Of a stretch of 64,000 nucleotides of DNA, positions 1 to 10,363 are shown piece after piece (position 1 is the first letter of the stretch; every line of letters begins with the position of its first letter). The notes beneath the pieces were generated by a model, which was given only the letters and a program-made list of their open reading frames with translations, did no database searches and was not told where the DNA came from. The stretch comes from a bacterium (GTDB lineage Bacteria; Pseudomonadota; Gammaproteobacteria; UBA6186; Azoamicaceae). The translations under genes were made by a program, and so were the position numbers. Location of the stretch: assembly GCA_027364575.1 (NCBI GenBank), contig DAHXPC010000004.1, positions 1-64,000 on the forward strand. The letters are read 5' to 3'.

Positions 1-1190
1 TGGCTAAAAGTAAATTTGAACGAGATCTACCGCATATTAACGTGGGAACAATTGGTCACGTTGACCATGGTAAAACAACATTAACAGCTGCGTTAACCAA
101 AGTGTTAGCGTCAAAATTTGGTGGTGAATTTAAAGATTATAGCCAAATTGATGCAGCCCCTGAAGAAAGAGCACGTGGAATTACGATTGCAACGGCGCAC
201 GTAGAATATCGTTCTGCGACCCGCCATTATGCACACGTCGATTGCCCAGGCCATGCGGATTATGTCAAAAACATGATTACCGGTGCTGCACAAATGGACG
301 GCGCGATATTAGTGGTTTCTGCTGCTGACGGCCCGATGCCGCAAACTCGCGAACATATCTTATTGGCTCGCCAAGTCGGTGTTCCGTACATTGTTGTCTT
401 TTTAAACAAAGCGGACATGGTAGACGATGCTGAATTATTAGAATTGGTCGAAATGGAAGTCAGAGATCTGTTAACCAGCTATAACTTCCCAGGAGACGAT
501 ACTCCAATTGTGACGGGTTCTGCACTAAAAGCTTTGCAAGGTGATCCAAGTGATATCGGCGAAGGCGCCATCATTAAATTGGTTGAAGCGATGGATAGTT
601 ACTTCCCAATTCCAGAGCGTGCAGTTGACCAACCATTCTTATTACCGATTGAAGATGTATTCTCAATCTCAGGCCGTGGTACCGTTGTTACCGGTCGAAT
701 TGAGCGTGGAATTGTCAAGGTCGGTGAAGAACTTGAAATTATCGGATTGAAAAATACGCAGAAAACAATTTGTACTGGCGTTGAAATGTTCCGTAAGTTG
801 CTCGATCAAGGACAAGCAGGCGATAACGTCGGCGTGTTATTGAGAGGCACGAAGCGTGAAGACGTAGAACGTGGTCAAGTATTGGCGAAGCCGGGCACCA
901 TCAAACCGCATACTAAATTTGAAGCGGAAGTGTACGTGCTGTCAAAAGAAGAAGGTGGAAGACACACCCCATTCTTCAAAGGGTATCGCCCACAGTTTTA
1001 TTTTAGAACAACCGACGTAACAGGTGCTGTAGAGTTACCTGAAGGGGTTGAAATGGTAATGCCAGGCGATAATATCAAGATGGTTATTACTTTAATTGCA
1101 CCGATTGCGATGGAAGAAGGTGTACGTTTTGCTATCCGTGAAGGTGGTAGAACTGTCGGCGCCGGTGTTGTCGCTAAGGTTGTGGAGTAA
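1..1190 (+). CDS. tuf: Elongation factor Tu (5' end lacks one base)
   Basis: GTPase that delivers aminoacyl-tRNA to the ribosomal A site. The window begins at the second base of the start codon, so only the A of ATG is missing; the full protein is 396 residues, the normal length. G1 loop (GHVDHGKT), switch region (RGITI), G3 (DCPGHADY) and G4 (NKAD) are all visible, followed by beta-barrel domains 2 and 3. The stop codon lies 7 bp before rpsJ, so tuf is almost certainly co-transcribed with the S10 operon, as in the joined str-S10 arrangement of many bacteria. A second tuf copy elsewhere is possible but cannot be judged here. Confidence 0.98.
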   Translation, partial: AKSKFERDLPHINVGTIGHVDHGKTTLTAALTKVLASKFGGEFKDYSQIDAAPEERARGITIATAHVEYRSATRHYAHVDCPGHADYVKNMITGAAQMDGAILVVSAADGPMPQTREHILLARQVGVPYIVVFLNKADMVDDAELLELVEMEVRDLLTSYNFPGDDTPIVTGSALKALQGDPSDIGEGAIIKLVEAMDSYFPIPERAVDQPFLLPIEDVFSISGRGTVVTGRIERGIVKVGEELEIIGLKNTQKTICTGVEMFRKLLDQGQAGDNVGVLLRGTKREDVERGQVLAKPGTIKPHTKFEAEVYVLSKEEGGRHTPFFKGYRPQFYFRTTDVTGAVELPEGVEMVMPGDNIKMVITLIAPIAMEEGVRFAIREGGRTVGAGVVAKVVE

Positions 1191-1197
1191 ACATATA

Positions 1198-1509
1198 ATG
1201 GCAAGCCAAGTAATACGAATTCGTTTGAAGTCTTTTGATCATAAGTTGATTGATAAATCATCTAAAGAGATCGTAGACACTGCCAAACGAACAGGTGCTC
1301 AGGTACGTGGCCCCGTGCCATTACCCACCAGAAAGGAACGCTTTACTGTGTTGATCTCTCCGCACGTAGATAAAAGTGCGCGAGATCAGTACGAAATTCC
1401 TACACATAAGCGTTTGATCATCATCGTCGAACCAACGGAAAAGACAGTGGATGCATTAATGAAGCTGGATCTTGCCGCGGGTGTTGATGTTCAAATTGCG
1501 GTTAGTTAA
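1198..1509 (+). CDS. rpsJ: 30S ribosomal protein S10 (NusE)
   Basis: 103-residue S10, first gene of the S10 operon. S10 sits in the head of the 30S subunit and also pairs with NusB in transcription antitermination. The start chosen is the ATG giving [15 protein letters not shown], which matches the family N-terminus; the longer open frame from 1096 runs into tuf and is not coding. Only 7 bp separate it from the tuf stop, so the S10 leader used for L4-mediated attenuation in E. coli has no room here. Confidence 0.97.
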   Translation: MASQVIRIRLKSFDHKLIDKSSKEIVDTAKRTGAQVRGPVPLPTRKERFTVLISPHVDKSARDQYEIPTHKRLIIIVEPTEKTVDALMKLDLAAGVDVQIAVS

Positions 1510-1519
1510 GGGGTAGAAA

Positions 1520-2185
1520 ATGTCAATTGGATTGGTTGCAATTAAATGTGGAATGACAAGAATTTTCAACCCTGAAAACGGGGAGTCGATTCCAGTGACC
1601 GTTGCAGAAATTAAAGCGAATAAAATCGTGCAAATCAAAACTATCGATAATGACGGTTATATTGCCGTACAAGTATCGAGTGGCGAATGTAAGCCTTCAC
1701 GCTTAACAAAACCTTTAGCAGGTCATTATGCTAAAGCAAATGTGGTTGCCGGAACCAGCTTGCTCGAATTTAGAGTGACTGAAGAAGAATGCAAGACATT
1801 GGCAGTGGGTAATGAAATTAAGGTGGATTTGTTTACAATCGGTCAAAAAATAGATATCACGGGTGTAACAAAAGGACGCGGGTTTACAGGGTGTATTACT
1901 CGGCATAATTTTAATTCTCAAAGGGCATCACACGGTAACTCGTTATCCCATAATAGACCCGGTTCCATTGGGCAAAACCAAACACCCGGAAGAGTTTTTA
2001 AAGGTAAAAAGATGGCAGGTCAATACGGAAATACGAATGTCACCGTACAAAATTTAGAGGTGATTCGAATCGATATTGAGAAAAATGTACTTCTTATAAA
2101 GGGTGCAGTCCCAGGGGCGCCAGGTGGAAGATTAATTATCTGCCCAGCGGTAAAACAACGTAAATCAAATTCTGTAGCCGCCTAA
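1520..2185 (+). CDS. rplC: 50S ribosomal protein L3
   Basis: 221-residue L3, an early 23S rRNA-binding protein that reaches towards the peptidyl transferase centre. The long conserved loop (about residues 137-170) carries [10 protein letters not shown], the segment in which the E. coli glutamine is methylated by PrmB. SD GGGG lies just upstream in the short gap after rpsJ. Standard position in the S10 operon. Confidence 0.97.
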   Translation: MSIGLVAIKCGMTRIFNPENGESIPVTVAEIKANKIVQIKTIDNDGYIAVQVSSGECKPSRLTKPLAGHYAKANVVAGTSLLEFRVTEEECKTLAVGNEIKVDLFTIGQKIDITGVTKGRGFTGCITRHNFNSQRASHGNSLSHNRPGSIGQNQTPGRVFKGKKMAGQYGNTNVTVQNLEVIRIDIEKNVLLIKGAVPGAPGGRLIICPAVKQRKSNSVAA

Positions 2186-2197
2186 CAGGAGGAAATG

Positions 2198-2818
2198 ATG
2201 GAAATCGCATTCACCCTACCTGATGGTGGGGCATCTCAAAAAGGTGTTGAAGTGTCCGCAGTGACATTTGGAAGAGATTTTAACGAAGCTTTAGTGCATC
2301 AGGTTGTTACAGCCTATTTGGCTGGCGCACGATCTGGAACACGTGGGCAAAAAACCCGGGCTGAAGTTCGCGGTGGTGGTGCTAAACCTTGGCGTCAAAA
2401 AGGTACCGGGCGTGCTCGAGCCGGAACCATTCGTAGCCCATTATGGCGTGGGGGCGGTAAAGTATTTGCTGCGGTTCCTCAAGACCATAGCCAAAAAGTG
2501 AATAAAAAAATGTATCGTGGCGCTATGCAGGCCATATTGTCTGAATTGGTCAGACAAAATCGATTGATGATTGTCGAGCAAATTGAAATTGCTCGTCCAA
2601 GAACAAAAGATTTATTGAATAAATTGCAAGAGTGGGGATTACAAGAAGCCTTGATAATCACCGGAGAATGGGATGCGAATTTGTATCTCTCTTCACGCAA
2701 CATTCCAAAGGTGGATGTTCGTCAAGCTCCGAATGTGGATCCCGTAAGTCTTATCAAATATGCACATGTCGTTATGACAGTAGATGCAGTACGTAAATTT
2801 GAAGAGGTATTCAACTGA
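2198..2818 (+). CDS. rplD: 50S ribosomal protein L4
   Basis: About 206 residues. Two ATG codons are adjacent (2195 and 2198). The perfect AGGAGG at 2187-2192 leaves 2 nt before the first and 5 nt before the second, so the second is the better start. The extended loop rich in Gly, Arg and Lys (about residues 40-95, with [19 protein letters not shown]) lines the exit tunnel. In E. coli L4 represses its own operon through the S10 leader; that leader is absent here because tuf abuts rpsJ. The stop overlaps the rplW start by one base (TGATG). Confidence 0.96.
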   Translation: MEIAFTLPDGGASQKGVEVSAVTFGRDFNEALVHQVVTAYLAGARSGTRGQKTRAEVRGGGAKPWRQKGTGRARAGTIRSPLWRGGGKVFAAVPQDHSQKVNKKMYRGAMQAILSELVRQNRLMIVEQIEIARPRTKDLLNKLQEWGLQEALIITGEWDANLYLSSRNIPKVDVRQAPNVDPVSLIKYAHVVMTVDAVRKFEEVFN

Positions 2819-3114
2819 TGGATACAAAACGTTTATATACGATTATTCTGGGTCCACATACCACTGAAAAAAGTGTGCGGGTAGCGAATAAATATCGGCA
2901 AATAGTATTTAAAGTTGCAAATAATGCAACCAAGCCGGAACTGATTGAAGCTGTACAAAAGCTTTTTTCAGTGAAGGTAGAGGCGGTTCGAATTGTGAAT
3001 GTGCTTGGAAAGAAAAAACAGTTCAAGCAAACACAAGGGAAAAGATCCGACTGGAAAAAGGCCTATATTCGCTTGGCGGAAGGTCACGATATTAACTTAG
3101 CCAACTTCCAATAA
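2818..3114 (+). CDS. rplW: 50S ribosomal protein L23
   Basis: 98-residue L23, located at the rim of the peptide exit tunnel, where it is the docking point for trigger factor and SRP. The N-terminal TEKS motif (HTTEKSVRVANKYRQIVFKV) is typical. The start codon overlaps the rplD stop, implying translational coupling. Confidence 0.97.
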   Translation: MDTKRLYTIILGPHTTEKSVRVANKYRQIVFKVANNATKPELIEAVQKLFSVKVEAVRIVNVLGKKKQFKQTQGKRSDWKKAYIRLAEGHDINLANFQ

Positions 3115-3127
3115 TTGAGGGCATGGC

Positions 3128-3955
3128 ATGGCAATTATAAAAACTAAACCGACTTCCCCAGGGCGTCGTTTTGTCGTCAAAATCGTTAATCCGGATCTTC
3201 ATAAAGGTAAGCCTTATGAGCCTTTAGTGGTTGCTAAGCAAAGAACCGGTGGTCGTAACTCTTATGGACGCATTACCATGTGGCAACGTGGTGGTGGTCA
3301 TAAGCAAGCGTACCGTCTTATCGATTGGAGACGTAAAAAAGAAGGGATCCCAGGGATCGTTGAACGTCTGGAGTATGATCCAAACCGTACCGCAAATATT
3401 GCATTGGTTCTCTATGCGGATGGCGAACGATGTTATATGATTGCTCCTAAAGGATTAAAAGCAGGTTCTGCAGTTGTTTCTGGAAGCGATGCACCTATTG
3501 CTGTCGGTAATTGCTTACCGTTAAGGAATATACCGGTTGGATCCACAGTGCACTGTGTTGAAATGAAACCCGGTAAAGGCGCACAATTGGCCCGGAGTGC
3601 AGGAACTTCTGTTCAGTTATTGGCCCGAGAAGGCAGTTATGCAACGCTTAGATTGAAATCTGGTGAAGTGCGTAAAGTGTTAACAGAATGCCGTGCGACC
3701 ATTGGTGAAGTGGGAAATAGCGAGCACAGCTTACGTAAGTTAGGTAAAGCCGGTGCCAGCCGTTGGCGTGGCATACGCCCTAGGGTTCGCGGTGTTGCCA
3801 TGAATCCAGTCGACCATCCTTTAGGGGGTGGTGAAGGACGCACTTCAGGGGGCCGTCCACCCTGCACACCTTGGGGTGTGCCAGAAGGTAAAAAGACTCG
3901 TCGTAATAAACGTACGAATAAAATGATCATTAGACGCCGCAAGGCCGTGAAATAA
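3128..3955 (+). CDS. rplB: 50S ribosomal protein L2
   Basis: 275-residue L2, needed for subunit association and peptidyl transfer. The family signatures are present: [17 protein letters not shown] near residues 48-64 and, in the C-terminal tail, [16 protein letters not shown] with the conserved histidine (E. coli His229 equivalent). Length is normal. Several long antisense frames across this gene are products of its high Gly/Arg codon content and are not genes. Confidence 0.98.
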   Translation: MAIIKTKPTSPGRRFVVKIVNPDLHKGKPYEPLVVAKQRTGGRNSYGRITMWQRGGGHKQAYRLIDWRRKKEGIPGIVERLEYDPNRTANIALVLYADGERCYMIAPKGLKAGSAVVSGSDAPIAVGNCLPLRNIPVGSTVHCVEMKPGKGAQLARSAGTSVQLLAREGSYATLRLKSGEVRKVLTECRATIGEVGNSEHSLRKLGKAGASRWRGIRPRVRGVAMNPVDHPLGGGEGRTSGGRPPCTPWGVPEGKKTRRNKRTNKMIIRRRKAVK

Positions 3956-3972
3956 GGATGGGAGATTAACTC

Positions 3973-4263
3973 ATGCCACGTTCTTTGAGAAAAGGGCCTT
4001 TTGTAGACGCACACTTATTGAAAAAAGTGGCGCAAGCCATCACCTCTAGGGTGAAAAAACCAATTAAAACTTGGTCTAGGCGGTCAATGATTCTGCCAGA
4101 TATGGTTGGATTAACGATTGCTGTGCATAACGGGCGACAACATTTGCCCATTTTAGTGAGCGAAAATATGGTTGGACATAAATTAGGCGAATTCGCACCA
4201 ACTCGATTATTTCGTGGCCATTCTGGCGATAAAACCGCAAAACCCGCGGCTAAGAAAAAGTAA
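3973..4263 (+). CDS. rpsS: 30S ribosomal protein S19
   Basis: 96-residue S19 of the 30S head, bound to S13 near the decoding site. Begins [19 protein letters not shown] and carries [17 protein letters not shown], both diagnostic. The extra Lys-rich tail (AKPAAKKK) is ordinary for the family. Confidence 0.97.
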   Translation: MPRSLRKGPFVDAHLLKKVAQAITSRVKKPIKTWSRRSMILPDMVGLTIAVHNGRQHLPILVSENMVGHKLGEFAPTRLFRGHSGDKTAKPAAKKK

Positions 4264-4283
4264 AGTAGAGAGTGAGGGCTGCC

Positions 4284-4616
4284 ATGCAATTTGTTCAAGC
4301 TAAATTAAGTGACGCGCGACTTTCGCCGCAAAAAGCGCGATTAGTAGCCGATCAGGTAAGAGGGTTAGCCGTTGATAAGGCGTTAAATCTGTTGACTTTT
4401 AGCCCGAAAAAAGCAGCTGTCATCGTTAAAAAGTTGTTAGTATCCGCTATTGCGAATGCAGAGCACAATCAAGGGTTAGATGTAGATAGACTTTCGATTG
4501 TACGAATTTTTGTCGATGAAGCGGCAAGGTTGAAGCGTTCTACCGCACGCGCTAAAGGGCGAGGCAATAGAATTGTTAAAAGAAATTGCCATATTACAGT
4601 GGTCGTTGCGGCCTAA
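4284..4616 (+). CDS. rplV: 50S ribosomal protein L22
   Basis: 110 residues from ATG 4284, preceded by GAGGG at 4274-4278 with 5-nt spacing. A GTG at 4272 would add four residues but has no SD. L22 forms part of the exit tunnel constriction; its tunnel hairpin corresponds to the segment around residues 80-102 ([18 protein letters not shown]). Standard S10 operon position. Confidence 0.95.
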   Translation: MQFVQAKLSDARLSPQKARLVADQVRGLAVDKALNLLTFSPKKAAVIVKKLLVSAIANAEHNQGLDVDRLSIVRIFVDEAARLKRSTARAKGRGNRIVKRNCHITVVVAA

Positions 4617-4637
4617 TAGAATAGAGAGAGGATTTTC

Positions 4638-5309
4638 ATGGGACAAAAGGTACATCCAGTCGGTATTCGCTTAGGGATCACCCGCGAAAGTGATGCTAAA
4701 TGGGTTCCAGAAAGTGGTAGCGGTTCATTTGCAAAGACCCTAGCCAGCGACTTGGACATCAGAGCTTATGTAGACAAGCGTTTGCCAGAAGCCGCAGGCC
4801 TCAGCAGCGTTTTAATTGAGCGTACAGGTCGTAATGTCCGAATTACTTTAAGAACGGCAAAACCTGGCGTGATTATTGGTAAAAAAGGCGAAGATGTTGA
4901 AAAGCTAAAAAGCGACATTAGCGCTAAAATTGGTTTGCCGGTTCATATTAGTATTGAAGAAATACGAAAACCTGAATTAGATGCAATGTTAGTTGCTAAA
5001 AGCATCGCTCAGCAGTTGGAAAGAAGAATTATGTTTCGCCGTGCCATGAAAAGAGCAGTGACCACTGCGCTTCGATTAGGCGCTAAAGGCATTAAGGTCT
5101 GTGTATCGGGTCGTTTAGGCGGCGCAGAAATTGCCCGTCGTGAAATCTATCGAGAAGGTCGGGTGCCTTTACACACCTTTAGAGCCGATATCGATTATGG
5201 AACGGCAATTGCAAAAACCACTTACGGTATTATTGGCGTAAAAGTGTGGATTTGCAAAGGTGAAATCATCAAAGGTAAACAAGAACAGTCTACACAAGAA
5301 GTAGCCTAG
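4638..5309 (+). CDS. rpsC: 30S ribosomal protein S3
   Basis: 223-residue S3, part of the mRNA entry helicase with S4 and S5. [16 protein letters not shown] is the family N-terminus. A type II KH domain follows at about residues 38-107, with the [10 protein letters not shown] loop near residue 77. The C-terminal domain contains [20 protein letters not shown]. Confidence 0.97.
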   Translation: MGQKVHPVGIRLGITRESDAKWVPESGSGSFAKTLASDLDIRAYVDKRLPEAAGLSSVLIERTGRNVRITLRTAKPGVIIGKKGEDVEKLKSDISAKIGLPVHISIEEIRKPELDAMLVAKSIAQQLERRIMFRRAMKRAVTTALRLGAKGIKVCVSGRLGGAEIARREIYREGRVPLHTFRADIDYGTAIAKTTYGIIGVKVWICKGEIIKGKQEQSTQEVA

Positions 5310-5338
5310 AACCATGTATATTGAGAGGGTAAGCACAA

Positions 5339-5752
5339 ATGCTACAGCCTAAGCGGACCAAGTTTCGTAAACAATTTAAAGGACGTAACCGTGGAGTTGC
5401 GACGCGAGGCAATAAAGTAAATTTTGGTGAATTCGGCCTAAAAGCCTTAGGTCACGCCCGTATTACGGCGCGTCAGATCGAAGCTGCGCGTCGATCCATT
5501 AGCCGATATATTAAACGTGGCGGAAAGATATGGATCCGAATATTTCCAGATAAACCTATTACGCAAAAACCATTAGAAGTTCGAATGGGAAGTGGTAAAG
5601 GAAACGTGGAGTATTGGGTAGCTTTAGTGCAGCCAGGCAGAGTACTGTTTGAAATCGAAGGGGTTACACCTGAATTAGCAAAAGAGGCTTTTCGATTGGC
5701 AGCCGCCAAGCTTCCCGTTCAAACAGAGCTTGTGGTACGGGAGATAATGTAA
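5339..5752 (+). CDS. rplP: 50S ribosomal protein L16
   Basis: 137 residues. L16 organises the A-site region of 23S r[22 protein letters not shown] and [20 protein letters not shown] match the family. The signature arginine in the R-M-G-S-G-K loop (VRMGSGKG), hydroxylated in E. coli by RoxA, is conserved. Confidence 0.97.
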   Translation: MLQPKRTKFRKQFKGRNRGVATRGNKVNFGEFGLKALGHARITARQIEAARRSISRYIKRGGKIWIRIFPDKPITQKPLEVRMGSGKGNVEYWVALVQPGRVLFEIEGVTPELAKEAFRLAAAKLPVQTELVVREIM

Positions 5753-5754
5753 AC

Positions 5755-5952
5755 ATGAAATCAACAGATCTAAGATCGAAGGCAGTTTCAGAGCTTAAGA
5801 CGACATTAAGTGAGTTAAGACGCAAACAATTTAAGTTGCGTTTGGTAAAATCGAGCGGTGAGCTGACGAAAACTCATGAAATACAAGAAACTCGTAGAAA
5901 TATTGCCAGGGTTGAGACGATTTTGACCGAAAAAGAAGGTAAAACTACATGA
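5755..5952 (+). CDS. rpmC: 50S ribosomal protein L29
   Basis: 65-residue two-helix protein near the exit tunnel. Starts 2 bp after the rplP stop and its stop overlaps the rpsQ start (ATGA, 5949-5952). The conserved [11 protein letters not shown] segment is at about residues 20-30. Confidence 0.96.
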   Translation: MKSTDLRSKAVSELKTTLSELRRKQFKLRLVKSSGELTKTHEIQETRRNIARVETILTEKEGKTT

Positions 5953-6209
5953 GTGAGCAAGTAACAAAAGGTCGAACCTTACAGGGTGTGGTCGTCAGTA
6001 ATAAGATGAATAAAACGATTACGGTGAAAGTAACCCGTAAAGTTAAGCATCCAAGATATGGCAAAATTGTAACCCGTTTTACCAAGTTGCACGCAGACGA
6101 TCCTATGGATCAATGTCAAATGGGCGATTCGGTCATAATTAGAGAATCTCGGCCCCTCTCTAAAACTAAATGTTGGGTTTTGGTAGAACGGGTTGAAAAA
6201 ACAGGATGA
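5949..6209 (+). CDS. rpsQ: 30S ribosomal protein S17
   Basis: 86 residues, OB-fold primary 16S rRNA-binding protein and last gene of the S10 operon. [20 protein letters not shown] and [16 protein letters not shown] are diagnostic. Overlaps rpmC by four bases. Confidence 0.97.
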   Translation: MSEQVTKGRTLQGVVVSNKMNKTITVKVTRKVKHPRYGKIVTRFTKLHADDPMDQCQMGDSVIIRESRPLSKTKCWVLVERVEKTG

Positions 6210-6246
6210 TAAGTGGTATGATTTCCGACTTTGACGGAGGCGGGCA

Positions 6247-6615
6247 ATGATTCAAATGCAGTCCATGCTCGATGTTGCTGATAACAGTGGCGCACGTCGT
6301 GTAATGTGTATAAAAGTGTTAGGTGGGTCTAAGCGGCGTTATGCTGGCATAGGCGATGTAATTGTTTGCAGCGTTCAAGAAGCTATCCCACGTGGAAAGG
6401 TTAAAAAGGGCGAAGTGATAAAGGCAGTGATTGTCAGAACCGCTAAAGGCGTTCGTCGATCAGATGGTTCTTTAATTCGTTTTGATAAAAACGCAGTTGT
6501 TTTATTAAATAACCAATTACAGCCCCTGGGTACGCGTATTTTTGGTCCCGTAACGCGTGAATTACGGGGTGAACAGTTTATGAAGATTATTTCTTTAGCC
6601 CTAGAAGTGTTATAG
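6247..6615 (+). CDS. rplN: 50S ribosomal protein L14
   Basis: 122 residues, first gene of the spc block. [18 protein letters not shown] is the family start and the SD GGAGG precedes it (6236-6240). L14 sits at the subunit interface, where it is bound by the silencing factor RsfS. The 37-bp gap after rpsQ is too small for a clear independent promoter. Confidence 0.97.
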   Translation: MIQMQSMLDVADNSGARRVMCIKVLGGSKRRYAGIGDVIVCSVQEAIPRGKVKKGEVIKAVIVRTAKGVRRSDGSLIRFDKNAVVLLNNQLQPLGTRIFGPVTRELRGEQFMKIISLALEVL

Positions 6616-6628
6616 GTGATATAGAGCC

Positions 6629-6967
6629 ATGCGCAAGATAAAAAAAGGCGATCCCGTAGTTGTAATTAGCGGTAAAGACAAAAGTCGGCAAGGTGTAGTC
6701 CTGGCTGTGATTGGTGCAAAAGATCGATGCACTGACGGTTTGCGAGTTATAGTAGAAGGGATAAACCTGGTGAAACGGCATACTAAGCCGAATCCAGCAG
6801 CAGAAAAGCCGGGCGGCATTATTGAAAAAGAAGCCTCCATTGCTATTTCGAATGTTGCCATATTCAATAACGCAACCGGAAAGAAAGACCGTATCGGGTT
6901 TAAGGTATTAGACGATGGCCGCAAGGTTAGAGTCTTCAAGTCAACAGGAGAGGTTGTTGATGTTTAG
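6629..6967 (+). CDS. rplX: 50S ribosomal protein L24
   Basis: 112-residue KOW-domain assembly initiator that binds the 5' end of 23S r[23 protein letters not shown] at residues 6-25 is the KOW motif; [13 protein letters not shown] follows. Slightly longer than the 104-residue E. coli protein, with no sign of a wrong start. Confidence 0.96.
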   Translation: MRKIKKGDPVVVISGKDKSRQGVVLAVIGAKDRCTDGLRVIVEGINLVKRHTKPNPAAEKPGGIIEKEASIAISNVAIFNNATGKKDRIGFKVLDDGRKVRVFKSTGEVVDV

Positions 6968-6997
6968 CGTATTGTTTTATAGCAGCAGGTTTTAAGT

Positions 6998-7543
6998 ATG
7001 AGCAGACTTAAGTTGAAAGAAATGTACACTCAGACCCTTGTTAAGAAATTAATGGAAGAACTGGGTTGTGCAAATATCATGGAAGTGCCACGCATAACCA
7101 AGATAACCTTGAACATGGGTGTAGGCGAAGCCGTTAACGACAAGAAAATTGTTGATAACGCTGCAGGTGATCTTGCCAAAATTGCTGGCCAAAAGCCGGT
7201 GATTACGAAAGCAAGAAAATCGGTCGCTGGTTTTAAAATCCGTGAAGGTTGGCCTATTGGCTGTAAGGTTACTTTGCGCAAAGACAGAATGTATGATTTT
7301 TTAGAGCGCTTGTTATTTGTTTCAATTCCTCGTATTCGCGACTTTCGTGGCCTAAGTAGACGTTCATTTGATGGACAAGGCAATTATACGTTTGGAATTA
7401 AGGAACAGATTATGTTCCCTGAAATTCAATACGATAAAATTGATGCCATTCGTGGGTTAGACATTACCATTACAACAACCGCAAAAACGAATGAAGCAGG
7501 TTTAGCATTGTTGTTAGCATTTAAATTTCCTTTTAGAGAATAA
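6998..7543 (+). CDS. rplE: 50S ribosomal protein L5
   Basis: 181 residues, binds 5S rRNA in the central protuberance and contacts P-site t[17 protein letters not shown] and [19 protein letters not shown] are family signatures. The start at [10 protein letters not shown] gives the expected length. Confidence 0.97.
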   Translation: MSRLKLKEMYTQTLVKKLMEELGCANIMEVPRITKITLNMGVGEAVNDKKIVDNAAGDLAKIAGQKPVITKARKSVAGFKIREGWPIGCKVTLRKDRMYDFLERLLFVSIPRIRDFRGLSRRSFDGQGNYTFGIKEQIMFPEIQYDKIDAIRGLDITITTTAKTNEAGLALLLAFKFPFRE

Positions 7544-7553
7544 GGCTTAAAAA

Positions 7554-7859
7554 ATGGCAAGACTATGCAAAATTGAAAAAGACAAACGTCAGCGTAAACT
7601 GGTTGATAAATATAAAACCAAAAGAGACGAGCTGCGCGTAAAAAACCGGGATGGAAGCTTAAGCTTTGAAGAAAAATTAGCCGTTCAGCAAGAACTGCAA
7701 AGTTTACCGAGAGATTCCAGCCGTTCGCGTTTAAGAAATCGTTGTAAAGTTACAGGACGATCACGCGGCGTTTATCGTAAAGTGGGATTAGGTAGAAATA
7801 AATTTCGTGAGTATGCCATGCTTGGGTATATCCCCGGGTTACGTAAGGCAAGTTGGTAG
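7554..7859 (+). CDS. rpsN: 30S ribosomal protein S14 (zinc-free type)
   Basis: 101-residue long form of S14. It lacks the CxxC...CxxC zinc ribbon of the short form, and shows the RNRCKVTGRSRGVYRKVGLG core and the conserved C-terminus PGLRKASW. It binds the 3' domain of 16S rRNA in the 30S head. Confidence 0.97.
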   Translation: MARLCKIEKDKRQRKLVDKYKTKRDELRVKNRDGSLSFEEKLAVQQELQSLPRDSSRSRLRNRCKVTGRSRGVYRKVGLGRNKFREYAMLGYIPGLRKASW

Positions 7860-7878
7860 AAATACTGGGAGAGAATAA

Positions 7879-8271
7879 ATGAATTCACACGATCCAATTG
7901 CTGATATGCTAACCCAGATACGCAATGCTCAAATGGTTAAAAAAGAAAAAGTCAGAGTGCCGACGAGTAAAAGTAAAGTCGCTATTCTGAAAATTTTGGA
8001 AGAAGAAGGCTATATTGTCGCTTTTAAAGAAGCCGACTGCGAAAAAGCATCTTTAGATGTGTATTTGAAATACTTTCAAAACAAGCCAGTTATTGAGCTT
8101 ATTAAGCGCATTAGCCGTCCAGGGTTAAGAATTTACAAGAAAAAAGATGAATTACCAAAAGTGATGGGTGGTTTAGGGGTTGCTATTTTGTCAACTTCGC
8201 AAGGGGTTATGACAGACAAAACAGCGCGTCAACTTGGACAGGGCGGTGAAGTTCTGTGCTTTGTAGCATAA
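7879..8271 (+). CDS. rpsH: 30S ribosomal protein S8
   Basis: 130 residues. Primary 16S rRNA-binding protein and, in E. coli, the translational repressor of the spc operon acting at the rplE start. Begins [18 protein letters not shown]; the C-terminal [20 protein letters not shown] is the conserved RNA-binding region. Confidence 0.97.
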   Translation: MNSHDPIADMLTQIRNAQMVKKEKVRVPTSKSKVAILKILEEEGYIVAFKEADCEKASLDVYLKYFQNKPVIELIKRISRPGLRIYKKKDELPKVMGGLGVAILSTSQGVMTDKTARQLGQGGEVLCFVA

Positions 8272-8283
8272 GGGTTATAAGAA

Positions 8284-8808
8284 ATGTCGAGAATTGCCAA
8301 AAAACCATTAAACATTCCAACCGGTGTTGAATTTACAGTTCACACAGATGGAGTTAAAATCCAAGGAAAAATGGGATCTTTTAACTATCAGATCCATAAT
8401 GCCGTTGAAATTGAAATAATCGATAAAGATATTTGGGTACGCGCAAAAAATAAAGTGCATCCAATGGTTGGAACCACCTGTAAATTGCTTGGCAATATGA
8501 TTAAGGGTGTGAATGAAGGGTTTGAACGTAAACTACAGCTGATTGGTGTGGGATACAGAGCAAAGGTCCAGGGGAAAACATTAGAACTGAGTTTAGGTTT
8601 TTCCAATCCTGTACACTTTGAAACGCCAAATGGTGTTACTATTGAAACCCCAAGTAATACAGAAATTCTGATTAAAGGCATTGATAAGCAAATTGTGGGT
8701 GAAACCGCTGCTAAAATTCGTGCTGTACGACCACCAGAGCCTTATAAAGGTAAAGGGGTTCGATATTCAGATGAAGTGGTCATTTTGAAGGAAACTAAGA
8801 AGAAGTAG
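8284..8808 (+). CDS. rplF: 50S ribosomal protein L6
   Basis: 174 residues made of two L6 folds, located near the sarcin-ricin loop and GTPase centre. [17 protein letters not shown] and the C-terminal [17 protein letters not shown] are family hallmarks. Confidence 0.97.
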   Translation: MSRIAKKPLNIPTGVEFTVHTDGVKIQGKMGSFNYQIHNAVEIEIIDKDIWVRAKNKVHPMVGTTCKLLGNMIKGVNEGFERKLQLIGVGYRAKVQGKTLELSLGFSNPVHFETPNGVTIETPSNTEILIKGIDKQIVGETAAKIRAVRPPEPYKGKGVRYSDEVVILKETKKK

Positions 8809-8818
8809 GATAAACGTT

Positions 8819-9175
8819 ATGAGTGATAACCAGCTAACCCGTCTTCGTCGAGTTCGCCGTTCTAGAGGCAAAATACATGAATTAGGCACTGTATTTTTAA
8901 GTGTGCATCGCACGCCTAGACATATCTATGCACAAGTTTTTTCACCTAGAGGCGCAGTTGTTTTAGCCTCTGCTTCTAGTTTGGATGCTGAGCTTCGGGA
9001 CAAGAAAATGGGTCCGGGTAAAATGACACTGGCAGAAGCAGTCGGTAAATTAGTGGCAGAGCGTGCAAAAGCTAAAGGGATTAGCAAGATAGCATTTGAT
9101 CGCTCTGGTTATAAATATCATGGTCGTGTTAAAGCTTTGGCAGAAGCGGCGCGAGCTAATGGCTTAGTTTGTTAA
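8819..9175 (+). CDS. rplR: 50S ribosomal protein L18
   Basis: 118-residue 5S rRNA-binding protein. Basic N-terminus ([15 protein letters not shown]) and the C-terminal [20 protein letters not shown] are typical. Spacing to both neighbours is about 10 bp. Confidence 0.97.
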   Translation: MSDNQLTRLRRVRRSRGKIHELGTVFLSVHRTPRHIYAQVFSPRGAVVLASASSLDAELRDKKMGPGKMTLAEAVGKLVAERAKAKGISKIAFDRSGYKYHGRVKALAEAARANGLVC

Positions 9176-9186
9176 GGGTTTAAAAC

Positions 9187-9732
9187 ATGGCGAACGTAGA
9201 TTTAAATGCAAAAGGGGATGGCTTCCAAGAAAAATTGGTTGCTGTACGACGCAGTGCAACGGTAACCACGGGTGGCAGAAAGTTTAGTTTTTCTGCACTA
9301 ACGGTCGTTGGCGATGGTAAAGGTCGTGTAGGTATTGGTCGTGGCAAAGGGCGAGAAGTGCCTGGGGCAATACAAAAAGCAATGGAAAGTGCCCGACGTA
9401 ACTTGGTCCGGATCGATCTAAATGGATCAACCTTGTATCATCCGGTTGAAGCCCATCATGGCGCATCAAAAGTGATTATGATGCCTGCTCATGAAGGAAC
9501 TGGAATTATTGCAGGAACTTCAATGCGCGCAGTGTTTGAAGTGTTAGGCATCCATAACGTACTGGCAAAATCGATTGGTTCAACCAACCCAGTGAATGTG
9601 GTCCGGGCAACTTTAAAAGGTCTGCTAAAAATGTCTTCACCAGAGCAGATTGCGCATAAACGTGGGAAGAAGGTTTCTGAAATTATCAGCAGCCGTTCAA
9701 ACAAGAACCCTGAAGGAGTTGATCGTGAGTAG
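9187..9732 (+). CDS. rpsE: 30S ribosomal protein S5
   Basis: 181 residues; acts in decoding accuracy and with S3 and S4 in mRNA unwinding. The dsRNA-binding-like N-terminal domain has [19 protein letters not shown], and [20 protein letters not shown] follows. The 3' end overlaps the GTG start of rpmD by 8 bases. Confidence 0.97.
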   Translation: MANVDLNAKGDGFQEKLVAVRRSATVTTGGRKFSFSALTVVGDGKGRVGIGRGKGREVPGAIQKAMESARRNLVRIDLNGSTLYHPVEAHHGASKVIMMPAHEGTGIIAGTSMRAVFEVLGIHNVLAKSIGSTNPVNVVRATLKGLLKMSSPEQIAHKRGKKVSEIISSRSNKNPEGVDRE

Positions 9733-9934
9733 CACTAAAACAAGTGGTACTGGAATGCTTTCTGTTACTTTACTTAAAAGCAAATCCGGTAGATTACCTG
9801 CCCACCAGAAGACACTTCATGGATTGGGATTAAAAAGAATACGACAAACGGTTCAATTAGAAGATACCGCTTGTGTCCGAGGCATGATTAATCGTGTTTC
9901 CTATCTTGTTAATGTGGAGCCCTGCATTTTATGA
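9725..9934 (+). CDS. rpmD: 50S ribosomal protein L30
   Basis: 69 residues from GTG 9725, with AAGGAG at 9713-9718 spaced 6 nt away and an 8-base overlap with rpsE. The longer open frame from 9650 would lie almost wholly within rpsE and is rejected. The core [20 protein letters not shown] matches L30, with N- and C-terminal extensions of about 8 residues compared with E. coli. The stop overlaps the rplO start (ATGA). Confidence 0.92.
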   Translation: MSSTKTSGTGMLSVTLLKSKSGRLPAHQKTLHGLGLKRIRQTVQLEDTACVRGMINRVSYLVNVEPCIL

Positions 9935-10362
9935 AACTAAATACTATATCCCCTGCAGCCGGATCCAAGCACAAAGCGCGCCGATTAGGCCGCGGTATTG
10001 GTTCAGGATTGGGTAAAACTTCCGGGAAAGGACATAAAGGTCAAAAAGCACGTGCCGGTGGATACCACAAGGTCGGCTTTGAGGGCGGTCAGATGCCTTT
10101 ACAAAGAAGACTACCAAAGTTTGGTTTTACTTCTCGTACAGCAAGATTTATGTCAGAAATCCGTTTAGATGCACTGAATAAATTACCTTCCGAAATTGTC
10201 AATTTAGATGCATTGTATGCAGCTAATTTAATTTCGATGCCAGCTAAAAAGGCAAAAATAATTTTAGCTGGAAAAATTTCTCGTCCTTTCACCATTCAAG
10301 GCCTAGGGGTTACGAAGGGTGCAAAAGCTGCCATTGAAGCAGCAGGGGGCAAAGTCGAATAG
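9931..10362 (+). CDS. rplO: 50S ribosomal protein L15
   Basis: 143 residues, late-assembly protein. [20 protein letters not shown] and the Gly-rich [20 protein letters not shown] are diagnostic. Overlaps rpmD by four bases and is followed directly by secY. Confidence 0.97.
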   Translation: MKLNTISPAAGSKHKARRLGRGIGSGLGKTSGKGHKGQKARAGGYHKVGFEGGQMPLQRRLPKFGFTSRTARFMSEIRLDALNKLPSEIVNLDALYAANLISMPAKKAKIILAGKISRPFTIQGLGVTKGAKAAIEAAGGKVE

Positions 10363-10363
10363 G

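Noticed and set aside
3637..4014. 125-residue antisense frame over rplB
   Set aside because: Lies wholly opposite rplB and the rpsS start; caused by the Gly/Arg codons of L2. No SD or family match.
9650..9934. Extended 94-residue version of L30
   Set aside because: Would overlap rpsE by more than 80 bp; GTG 9725 has a well-placed SD and gives the expected protein.
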